DNA from: Pseudomonadota bacterium
GTDB taxonomy: Bacteria; Myxococcota_A; Polyangia; Polyangiales; Ga0077539
Direction of reading: 5' to 3'
DNA: 11,642 bases
Assembly (NCBI GenBank): GCA_023428035.1
Contig: JAEYZO010000014.1
Span: forward strand, 1 to 11,642
Of this stretch, positions 5,301-10,433 are shown in pieces (the first letter of the stretch is position 1; every line of letters begins with the position of its first letter). The notes under the pieces were generated by a model that worked only from the letters and a program-made list of their open reading frames with translations, was not told the origin of the DNA and made no database searches. A program made the position numbers and the translations under genes.

Positions 5301-7862
5301 CGAGACGACGCGGTGGTTGTGGTGCGCGACCGCGTCGAGCGCGCGCGAGGCGTCGCCCGCGAAGTACCGCTCGCAGAAGGTCTCGAACTTCAACAGCGAC
5401 TTGTCGCGCGAGGCCACCCGCTGCGCGCGGTAGGCGTCGAGGTCGACCTCGCCCGTGACGCGCTCGCACGACTTGAGCGCGGCGAGCGTCTTGCGGCGGT
5501 ACGTCTCCGCCAGCGCCTCCTTGCGGCGCGCGCGGAACTCGCTCGTCCACTGCTCCGAGGTCTTCTCGCGCCTCCACGCGAGCAGTTCGGGGTCGGACCA
5601 CTGGGCGCTCGCCGCCTGCGCGAGCTGCTCCCTTCGCTCAGGGTGCGCCTCGAAGTGCTCGCGCACCCGCTCGGCCTGCGTCGACCGGTGCCCCTCGTCG
5701 GACCAGTACTCCCGCTGCGCGCGGTCGAGCCGCGCGCGCAGCGCGTCGCGGTACCCCTCGTTCTCCGCGTAGAACGCGCTCCAGCGCTCGGTCATGTACC
5801 GCTTGTAGGCGGGGTCGCTCCACTGCGAGCGCGCTTGCTCCGAGAGCACCTCGCGCGTGCCCGGCGCCTTCATCCGGTCGCTCATCCGAGCGCGGAACTC
5901 GTCGGTGCGACGCAGCGCCCGGCACCGCTCGATCACCTCCGGGCGGTGCAGCGTCGCCGAGGCATGGGCGCGGTGCAGCGCGAGGTGGGCGTCGCGAGAG
6001 AGACGCCGCAGGTTGGTCGGGTTGTTGTTGCGCTTGTCGAAGTCGACGTGGTGGCAGTGCGCCCCGTCAGACTCGGCGTACACGCCCTTCCAGCGGTTGT
6101 ACCAGTCGGCCAGGAGGTGGGTGAACAGCCACCGCGACGAGCGCGGGTCGAAGGTCATCTCGTAGCCCTGGATCGTGATGCCGGGCTCGCGCGTGTCAGA
6201 GAGCTTGCGGTAGAGCGGCATCAGCGAGTCGCCCGCCGCGAGCTCCGCCGCCGCCCGGTAGCTGCCGTCTCGCAGCATGAAGCGGTGGTCGGGCGTGCAC
6301 ACCATCGAGCCGCCGTCGTCGAGGGTCACGCGCACCACCGGCGCGTCGCGCTTCGTGCAGCGCACGTGCAGGATGCGCTCGACGCCGACGCGACCGTCTC
6401 CCCGGATCGTGTAGGCGAAGTGCTCGCGCCCCCGCGACTGCTCCTCGATCAGCTCGAAGAAGCTCAGCGAGCGCCCGTCGGCGAGGGCCACCTTCGTGTC
6501 GCCCACAAAGCAGCCGCCCGCGGAGTCGCCCTCGACGATGAACAGCTCGCACTTCGACGCGTCGCGCTCCTGGCAGTCCGCCAGCTTGCCCGGCAGCGAC
6601 GTCGCGTCGAGCACGCCCTTGCGCAGGGTGATCTCCCTCGCCTTGCGCGCCGCCTCTCGGGCCTGCGCCGCGAGCACGCACTTGCTCACGACGGTCTTGG
6701 CCACCTGCGGGTTCTGGTCGAACCAGGTCGAGAGCTTGTCGTTCACGATCGACGACACCAGCCCCGCGACCTCGCTCGACACCAGCTTGTCCTTCGTCTG
6801 CGAGCTGTACGACGGGTGCGGGTGGCGCACCGAGATCACCGCGGTGAGCCCCTCGCGCACGTCGTCGCCCGACAGCGGCGCGCCCTTGAGCTCCTTCAAG
6901 AGGTTGCGCTCGGCGCCGTACTGGTTGAGGCACTTGGTGAGCGCGGTCTTGAAGCCCTGCACGTGCGTGCCGCCGTCGCGGTTGGGCACGTTGTTCGTGA
7001 AGGGGTGCATCACCTCGTAGTAGGTGTCGGTCCACTGGAGCGCGACCTCGACGCTCATGGGCTTGCCGTCGTCGAGGTTGGCCTCGCCCTTGAGCGCGAT
7101 GGGCTCCGAGGGGCCCTCGACCTTCTTCGCCGCGTTGAGGTAGGTGACGTACTCCGCGATGCCCCCCTCGGAGCGGAAGACCTTGGTCTCCTTCGCGGTG
7201 CGCTCGTCGCTGAGGGTCAGCGTCAGGCCGACGTTCAAGAAGGCCAGCTCGCGCAGGCGGTTCTCGAGCGTCTCGTAGGAGAACTCCACCATCGTGAAGA
7301 TCTGCGCGTCGGGCTTGAACGTGACGATGGTGCCGGTCTTCTGCGTGTCGCCCACCACCGAGAGCGGCGCCACGGTCTTGCCGCGGCGGAACTCGACGTT
7401 GTGCACGTGCCCCTCGCGCCACACCTCGAGGTTGAGCCACTCGCTCACCGCGTTCACGGCGCTCACGCCCACGCCGTGCAGGCCCGACGAGACCTTGTAG
7501 TTGCCCTGGTTCTTGAACTTGCCGCCCGCGTGCAGGCTCGTCAGCGCGAGCTCGGCGGCCGAGATGCCGTGCTTGGCGTTGATGCCCGTGGGGATGCCGC
7601 GCCCGTTGTCTTGCACCCGCAGCGAGCCGTCGGCGTGGATGGTCACGTCGATGCGGTCGCACACCCCCGCGAAGTACTCGTCGATGGAGTTGTCGACGAC
7701 CTCCCACACCAGGTGGTGCAGGCCCGTGCCGTTGTGCACGTCGCCGATGTACATCCCGGGCACCTCGCGCACCGCCTCGAGGCCCTCGAGCTTGTCGATG
7801 CTGTCGGCCCCGTAGCCCCCCGTCGGCGCCTCGGTGGGGTCCCCCGTCTCGTTGTTCGTCAT
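2343..7862 (-). CDS. gyrB: DNA gyrase subunit B precursor containing two inteins
   Basis: GyrB is the ATPase half of gyrase (GyrA2GyrB2), which adds negative supercoils ahead of replication forks. The frame has 1839 codons. Removing the inteins leaves 450 + 77 + 306 = 833 residues, near E. coli's 804. The GHKL ATPase motifs are visible: EVVDNSID (Glu54, Asn58), DNGRGIP (85-91), GLHGVGVSAVN (127-137), DGGTH (296-300) and the QTK loop (355-357). The Toprim glutamate is Glu444 in VEGDSAGG; the Toprim aspartates follow intein 2 in TDADVDG. The C-terminal part has QRYKGLGEM and ends FIEENALNARNLDI, as in other GyrB proteins. It also carries the extra Gram-negative-type domain, consistent with the length. 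The ATG at 7860-7862 has AAGAGG ten bases upstream. Inteins occupy 5208-6512 and 3264-4976. Unspliced protein cannot form the Toprim site, so activity depends on splicing. Confidence 0.97.
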   Translation of the reverse strand: MTNNETGDPTEAPTGGYGADSIDKLEGLEAVREVPGMYIGDVHNGTGLHHLVWEVVDNSIDEYFAGVCDRIDVTIHADGSLRVQDNGRGIPTGINAKHGISAAELALTSLHAGGKFKNQGNYKVSSGLHGVGVSAVNAVSEWLNLEVWREGHVHNVEFRRGKTVAPLSVVGDTQKTGTIVTFKPDAQIFTMVEFSYETLENRLRELAFLNVGLTLTLSDERTAKETKVFRSEGGIAEYVTYLNAAKKVEGPSEPIALKGEANLDDGKPMSVEVALQWTDTYYEVMHPFTNNVPNRDGGTHVQGFKTALTKCLNQYGAERNLLKELKGAPLSGDDVREGLTAVISVRHPHPSYSSQTKDKLVSSEVAGLVSSIVNDKLSTWFDQNPQVAKTVVSKCVLAAQAREAARKAREITLRKGVLDATSLPGKLADCQERDASKCELFIVEGDSAGGCFVGDTKVALADGRSLSFFELIEEQSRGREHFAYTIRGDGRVGVERILHVRCTKRDAPVVRVTLDDGGSMVCTPDHRFMLRDGSYRAAAELAAGDSLMPLYRKLSDTREPGITIQGYEMTFDPRSSRWLFTHLLADWYNRWKGVYAESDGAHCHHVDFDKRNNNPTNLRRLSRDAHLALHRAHASATLHRPEVIERCRALRRTDEFRARMSDRMKAPGTREVLSEQARSQWSDPAYKRYMTERWSAFYAENEGYRDALRARLDRAQREYWSDEGHRSTQAERVREHFEAHPERREQLAQAASAQWSDPELLAWRREKTSEQWTSEFRARRKEALAETYRRKTLAALKSCERVTGEVDLDAYRAQRVASRDKSLLKFETFCERYFAGDASRALDAVAHHNHRVVSVEALDERHDVYDLEVPGTHNFALASGVFVHNSAKQGRDRKTQAILPLRGKILNVERVRFEKMLTNAEIGTLITALGVTIREKDKDGEEGGAGPRLDLEKLRYHKVCIMSVDAEEHVLVRGRGGARLVRIGEFIDAALEGRAEVRGDVERYAGADIGEVACFGVDDHRVRFRPIRAVIRHDLDEALYEVRTAYGRSVRVTASHSVFVHEDGEVRLKRGDEVREGDLIVAPKTLRLAGDAPERIDLLRALHAAPEAASQVWVRGPAVEDWFRAKVRADLADRPEWTEPRVEVPARLRASLAAQRRAKGVSNRDLCAAVGVRQPVTFYGWERGTARPTVTHLRAYLTAIGADVDAVMAQVTVGPSRLERVWEEQYTGAPANRVRDHVRLSALDDVDVAWFAGRDDLELTPEHHARKGIRRHVEVTPALMTLLGFYLAEGSCSDRNGVRLTIGARNTRVAGEMAAAFESVFGLPPAAYEYEARAGELKLVHRVATLAWRHVFGFDGVDSVTKRVPGIVFDASEPLRLAFLRGLLLGDGTASDGRVVFTSASRDAASAVSWLLSSFGVVASTSRHEPDGVAREVRGAPCETRHPWYTVTVAAREDLERLRPVWSDHPGAASVEARVASERPSVNRRFEPIDGDLVGLPVTSVTRVEASNGKVYDFSVEGDENFVAGLGGLCCHNTDADVDGSHIRTLLLTFFFRQMPELVEKGYLYIAQPPLYGVIRGKKTSYVKDDDALARHVIDAGTEGLTLRTPSGAVEGDALRGLLFELHRAEALLKRMELRSEPEVVQAVIRTRGITRDTLRDEASVAEGVAKVEAYLAKWHPELLPLKWESEPDAEHGGVRALIQVRNGTAGRTTVVSRTFFDGGEARELTAVEDHLRSLGEAPWTLVDGAKETLVEDGTRLYATVDQRGRKGARIQRYKGLGEMSAEQLWETTMDPSRRVLLRVRVEDAAATDKVMNLLMGDEVEPRRNFIEENALNARNLDI
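3264..4976 (-). mobile_element. GyrB intein 2: LAGLIDADG intein with embedded helix-turn-helix
   Basis: This 571-residue intein lies between KVCIM and TDADVDG, the Toprim metal-binding motif. Its first residue is Ser (SVDAEEHVLVRG), block B has TASH at 91-94, block F is VYDFSVEGDENF (549-560), the end is LCCHN (His570, Asn571) and the +1 residue is Thr. Ser1 with Thr+1 is a less common but known nucleophile pair. The endonuclease is the two-motif LAGLIDADG type: LLGFYLAEGS (320-329, acidic Glu327) and FLRGLLLGDGT (417-427, acidic Asp425). Both catalytic acids are present, so the nuclease may be active. Between the splicing domain and the endonuclease, at about 185-240, lies a Cro/C1-like helix-turn-helix (VSNRDLCAAVGV, then YGWERGTARPT). 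The intein is larger than intein 1 and shares no obvious sequence with it, so it was acquired independently. I deduced the boundaries by comparison with GyrB proteins lacking inteins. Confidence 0.93.
4257..4424 (-). other. Cro/C1-type helix-turn-helix domain within intein 2
   Basis: This stretch covers intein residues of about 185-240. It reads like an XRE/Cro-C1 repressor domain: a helix (RLRASLAAQRRAKG), a recognition unit (SNRDLCAAVGVRQPVTFYGWE), the hallmark WERGTARPTVTHL, then LTAIGA. In repressors the same pattern appears as LGVS..TISRWERG..P. Here it probably helps the homing endonuclease contact its target, but self-regulation or binding elsewhere cannot be excluded. Confidence 0.75.
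5208..6512 (-). mobile_element. GyrB intein 1: class 1 intein with HNH homing endonuclease
   Basis: This 435-residue intein is inserted after the Toprim motif VEGDSAGG and before SAKQGRD. Intein residues: Cys1 begins CFVGDTKVALADG; the block B motif TPDH is at 73-76; block F is VYDLEVPGTHNFA (414-426); the end is FVHN with His434 and Asn435; the +1 residue is Ser. All splicing residues are present. The endonuclease segment has HCHHVDFDKRNNNPTN (152-167) and a downstream HLALHR, an HNH/His-Cys type core. Repeated WSDP-type motifs at about 231 and 306 probably belong to NUMOD-like DNA-recognition units. The Synechocystis GyrB intein, as I remember it, has the same length, insertion point and very similar sequence, so the two are likely orthologous. 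GC content resembles the host, so the element has been resident long enough to adapt or came from a similar genome. Confidence 0.95.
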
Positions 7863-7867
7863 CGCGT

Positions 7868-7895
7868 CAAAACCTCTTGAAAACAGGCGGTTTTG
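7868..7895 (-). promoter_or_regulatory. Hairpin covering the gyrB ribosome-binding site
   Basis: A 7-bp inverted repeat (caaaacc at 7868-7874, ggttttg at 7889-7895, 14-base loop) lies directly before gyrB. In the mRNA the 3' arm is GGTTTTG, which includes the last two G residues of the Shine-Dalgarno sequence AAGAGG (7873-7878). Folding would restrict ribosome access. The stem is A/T-rich and so only moderately stable. A regulatory role is inferred. Confidence 0.4.
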
Positions 7896-7922
7896 TATAC
7901 CCTAACCCCCCCTCCGACACAA
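7894..7922 (-). promoter_or_regulatory. Candidate gyrB promoter in the recF-gyrB gap
   Basis: On the minus strand TTGTGT (7917-7922, 3 of 6) and TATACA (7894-7899, 4 of 6) are 17 bases apart, with a very G-rich spacer. Transcription would begin near 7887, giving a short leader carrying the AAGAGG site. The AT-rich patch stands out sharply from the surrounding coding DNA. Because the start point falls near the 5' arm of the hairpin at 7868-7895, transcripts from this promoter might lack part of that stem, while read-through transcripts from recF would contain it all. Confidence 0.4.
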
Positions 7923-7932
7923 GCCTTCGTGG

Positions 7933-9024
7933 TCATTTCGTGACCACCTTTCCGTCGCGCACGGTGAGCCTCAGGGCGCCCGGCAGGAGGGCCGCGATCC
8001 CGGGGTCGGTGGTGGTCACCCAGACCTGCCCTCCGAGGGATGACACCAGCGAGAACAGCCGCTCGGTGCGCTCGCGGTCGAGCTCCGACGACACGTCGTC
8101 GAGGAGCAGCACCGGAACGGAGTGGGTGCGGGCTTCGAGCACGTGAAGCTCCGCGAGGCGAAGGGCGAGGGCGAGGGCGCGGGCCTGGCCCTGGCTGGCC
8201 ACCACGCGGGCTGCGCGGCCCTTCCACGCGATGGAGAGGTCGTCGCCGTGGGGGCCGAGCTGGGTCGCTCCGCGGGAGAGGTCGACGGGGAGGTTCTTCG
8301 AGAGGGCGTCGGCGAAGGCGAGGCCGTCGGCGTCGCCGCGGGTGCGGTAGCTGATCTCGACGGGCGCGGGCGAGAGGGCCACCTCGTCGAGGGCGCGCTT
8401 CGCGGCGGAGACCAGCTCGGGCACGAGGCCCTGCCGGGCCTTCACGATGAGCGCCCCGTAGCGGGCGAGGGGCAGGTCGTAGGACTGCACCGCGCGCTGG
8501 TCGGGCGCGCGGGAGCGGAGGAGGAGGTTGCGCGCGCGCAGGGCGCGGCCGTAGCTCTTGAGGGCCTCGCCGTAGCCCTCGACGGCGCGCACCAGCACGC
8601 GGTCGAGGAGGCGACGGCGGAGCTCGGGGGGGCCGCGCACGAGGTCGAGGTCTCCGGGTTGGAAGACCACGCAGGCGGCGCCGCCGAAGTACTCCACGGC
8701 GCGCTCGGGGCGGCGGCCGTCGAGGAGCACGTCGCGGGAGCTTCGGGTGAGCTTCACGCGGTACTCCCGGGCGAGGCCGGCGGCGCCGACGCGGAGGAGC
8801 ACCGCGGCGTGGTCGGCGTCGTGGCCGACGAGCTGGGCGCGCGTGGCGCCGCGGAAGGAGCGCAGCGAGGCGGCGTAGTCGACGGCCTCGAGGATCGAGG
8901 TCTTGCCCTGGCCGTTGCTGCCGAGGAGCACGTTGGCGCGGGGGTCGGGGGAGAAGCGCAGGCCGCGGAGGTTGCGGAAGCCCTCGGCGGCGAGCTCGGT
9001 GATGCGGACCGCGGTGGCGGCCAT
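7933..9024 (-). CDS. recF: DNA replication and repair protein RecF
   Basis: RecF is an SMC-like ATPase that, with RecO and RecR, loads RecA onto gapped DNA behind stalled forks. The 363-residue length is typical. Visible motifs: Walker A GSNGQGKTS (35-43), the conserved FQPGDLDLVRGPP (121-133), GPHGDDL (257-263), the ABC-type signature SQGQARALALALRLAE (277-292), and Walker B with the D-loop VLLLDDVSSELD (305-316). The N-terminus (RITELAAEGFRNLRGL) is the expected first strand and helix. The ATG is at 9022-9024. No strong Shine-Dalgarno precedes it. It lies 17 bases after the dnaN stop, so it is probably cotranscribed with dnaN and translated by coupling. The stop codon (7933-7935) is followed by a 70-base gap to gyrB that holds the candidate gyrB promoter. 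Confidence 0.96.
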   Translation of the reverse strand: MAATAVRITELAAEGFRNLRGLRFSPDPRANVLLGSNGQGKTSILEAVDYAASLRSFRGATRAQLVGHDADHAAVLLRVGAAGLAREYRVKLTRSSRDVLLDGRRPERAVEYFGGAACVVFQPGDLDLVRGPPELRRRLLDRVLVRAVEGYGEALKSYGRALRARNLLLRSRAPDQRAVQSYDLPLARYGALIVKARQGLVPELVSAAKRALDEVALSPAPVEISYRTRGDADGLAFADALSKNLPVDLSRGATQLGPHGDDLSIAWKGRAARVVASQGQARALALALRLAELHVLEARTHSVPVLLLDDVSSELDRERTERLFSLVSSLGGQVWVTTTDPGIAALLPGALRLTVRDGKVVTK

Positions 9025-9041
9025 GGGACAGGGGTCTTCGC

Positions 9042-10175
9042 TCAGATGCGCATCGGCATGATGACGCCGATGAAGTCTTCGCGGCCGACGGGGCGCACGA
9101 CGCCGGGGTCGAGCTCGCCCGAGAGGTCGAAGGCGACCTCTTCGGAGGTCAGCGCGCCGAGCACGTCGATGATGTACTTGGAGTTGAAGCCGATGACGAC
9201 GTCGGGGCCCTTGAGCGAGGCGTCGAGCTCGTCCATGCCCGCGCCGACGTCGGGGTTCTCGCTGGTGAGCACGATGCGCGTGGCGGTGATCGCGAGCTTC
9301 ACGCCGCTGGTGCGGTCTGACGCGACGAGCGACACGGCGCGCAGCGCCTCGAGCAGGGCCGCGCGGGAGACCGTCACGGTGCGGTCCGTCGCGGTGGGGA
9401 TCACCTGCTCGTAGGAGGGGAAGGCCGCGTCGACGAGCTTCGACGAGAGGGTCATCCCGTCGCGCTGGAAGAACACCGGGCCCTGGGAGCTGGCGGCCCC
9501 AACGGAGATGGTCGGCCGGTCGGCGCCGTCCTTCTTCTCGCCGCGGGCCTCGTCGACGAGGCGCTTGAGCTCGTGGATGCCCTTCGACGGGATCAAGAGC
9601 TTGCTCGATCCCTTGAGCTCGGGGACCTTGCGCTCGGCCTTCGAGAGCCGGTGGCCGTCGGTGGTCACCATGCGCAGGGTGTCCCCCGCGACCTCGAAGA
9701 GCGCCGCGGCGAGGTGGGGCCGCGTGTCGTCGGTGCTCATCGAGAACGAGGTGAGCGCGATGAGGTCGGCGAGGTCGTCGACGGGCACCGACACCAGCGA
9801 GACCTTCCCCGCGTCGGGCAGCGGCGGGAACTCGTCGCCCGCCTGGCCGGGCAGGTCGAAGCGGCGCTTGCCGGCCTTGAGCCGGGTCGAGAGGTTCTTC
9901 TCGACGCTCACCGAGACGTCTCCCTCGGGCAGGGCCTTGGCGGCGTCGAAGAGGTGCCGGGCGCTCAGGGCGACGCTCCCGTGCTTCTTCACGTCGGCCT
10001 TCATCGTGCCGGTGACCGACAGGAGCAGGTCTGTCGCCGAGAAGCGCACCGTGCCGCCGGCCTCGGCCTGGATCAGTACGTTCTGCAGGATGGGCATCGC
10101 CGACTTCTTGTCGGCCACGCTCTGCACGCGGCTGAGGGCCTTCACCAGCTCGCGCTTGTTGACCACGAACTCCAT
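9042..10175 (-). CDS. dnaN: DNA polymerase III subunit beta (sliding clamp)
   Basis: DnaN forms the dimeric ring that tethers DNA polymerase III to DNA and recruits many repair and replication-control proteins. Translation gives 377 residues (E. coli has 366). The start MEFVVNKRELVKAL matches the usual M-K-F-x-x-x-R-E-x-L opening. TTDGHRL is at about 161-167, FPSYEQVIP at about 252-260, and the C-terminus IMPMRI is the conserved end that forms part of the protein-binding cleft. I chose the ATG at 10173-10175 over the adjacent GTG at 10176-10178 because GAGGT lies six bases before the ATG but only three before the GTG. The gene follows dnaA after a 256-base gap and precedes recF by 17 bases. 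A separate promoter in the dnaA-dnaN gap is likely, but no clear boxes were found. Confidence 0.97.
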   Translation of the reverse strand: MEFVVNKRELVKALSRVQSVADKKSAMPILQNVLIQAEAGGTVRFSATDLLLSVTGTMKADVKKHGSVALSARHLFDAAKALPEGDVSVSVEKNLSTRLKAGKRRFDLPGQAGDEFPPLPDAGKVSLVSVPVDDLADLIALTSFSMSTDDTRPHLAAALFEVAGDTLRMVTTDGHRLSKAERKVPELKGSSKLLIPSKGIHELKRLVDEARGEKKDGADRPTISVGAASSQGPVFFQRDGMTLSSKLVDAAFPSYEQVIPTATDRTVTVSRAALLEALRAVSLVASDRTSGVKLAITATRIVLTSENPDVGAGMDELDASLKGPDVVIGFNSKYIIDVLGALTSEEVAFDLSGELDPGVVRPVGREDFIGVIMPMRI

Positions 10176-10181
10176 CACGTC

Positions 10182-10186
10182 ACCTC
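10182..10186 (-). promoter_or_regulatory. Ribosome-binding site of dnaN
   Basis: The minus strand reads GAGGT, six bases before the ATG at 10175. Its spacing favours this ATG over the in-frame GTG immediately upstream. Confidence 0.65.
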
Positions 10187-10214
10187 AAGGAGCGCCCTCG
10201 ACCGGGCGTCGGAC

Positions 10215-10300
10215 CCGTATCTTCTTCTTCTTCTTGTTCCAATTTCCATTTCTCTCCCAACGGTAGTGAAGATGAGCGGGTGGAGAAGGTGGAAACCTGG
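10215..10300. other. AT-rich skewed tract with DnaA-box-like repeats; possible origin element
   Basis: The dnaA-dnaN gap holds the longest AT-rich stretch in the window. Bases 10220-10258 are almost pure pyrimidine on the plus strand and include five CTT triplets (AAG on the minus strand). Two 9-mers follow in direct tandem, GGTGGAGAA at 10279-10287 and GGTGGAAAC at 10288-10296, each 7 of 9 to the DnaA-box form TGTGGATAA. A third weak match, tgtggacgg, is at 10368-10376, and a better one (8 of 9 if A/T is allowed at the variable base) overlaps the dnaA 3' end at 10438-10446. This could be part of oriC or a DnaA-controlled dnaN promoter. No perfect DnaA box is present, and oriC may lie upstream of dnaA, outside the window. 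Confidence 0.35.
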
Positions 10301-10326
10301 TCCAAGTGATTGAAACGTATTGACTC

Positions 10327-10362
10327 TCGCTGGGGTCACGGCTGGGGGCCGTCGCTGGGGTC
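10327..10362. repeat. 11-bp direct repeat in the dnaA-dnaN gap
   Basis: The sequence tcgctggggtc occurs at 10327-10337 and 10352-10362, 25 bp apart. The element gggtcac also recurs, at about 10334 and 10392. The function is unknown; they may be binding sites near the replication genes, or chance in GC-rich DNA. Confidence 0.35.
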
Positions 10363-10377
10363 GGGCTTGTGGACGGC

Positions 10378-10433
10378 GGGGGGGTGGCTGAGGGTCACAG
10401 CCCGCCCCCAGGGGTCTCCCCGGGGATGCCCCT
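10378..10433 (-). terminator. GC-rich hairpins immediately after dnaA
   Basis: Two inverted repeats lie at the end of dnaA. The first is a 24-bp near-palindrome at 10410-10433 (aggggtctcccc against ggggatgcccct, two mismatched positions per arm) that overlaps the stop codon. The second, at 10378-10409, has a ggctg/cagcc stem (10386-10390 with 10398-10402) extended by G-run/C-run pairing. No T-run follows on the minus strand. They may slow or end dnaA transcription, or may be structural elements of an origin. Confidence 0.35.

Noticed and set aside
3813..7880. A 1355-codon open frame on the plus strand opposite gyrB
   Set aside because: It is the antisense of gyrB and its inteins, rich in Arg, Ala, Val and His as expected from GC-rich shadow frames, with no recognisable domain.
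7859..7936. The 25-codon frame between recF and gyrB as an annotated protein gene
   Set aside because: Its codon third positions are unlike the neighbours and there is no ribosome-binding site of its own. It is kept only as a finding.
8122..9414. Plus-strand frame across recF and the start of the dnaN 3' end
   Set aside because: It is antisense to two certain genes and has low-complexity composition with no motif.
10176..10178. GTG as the dnaN start
   Set aside because: It lies only three bases from the GAGGT site; the next codon, ATG at 10175, has better spacing and matches the family N-terminus.
10220..10236. CTT repeat as a CRISPR or microsatellite element
   Set aside because: It is only about five triplets long with no spacer-repeat structure. 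It is better seen as part of the AT-rich tract.
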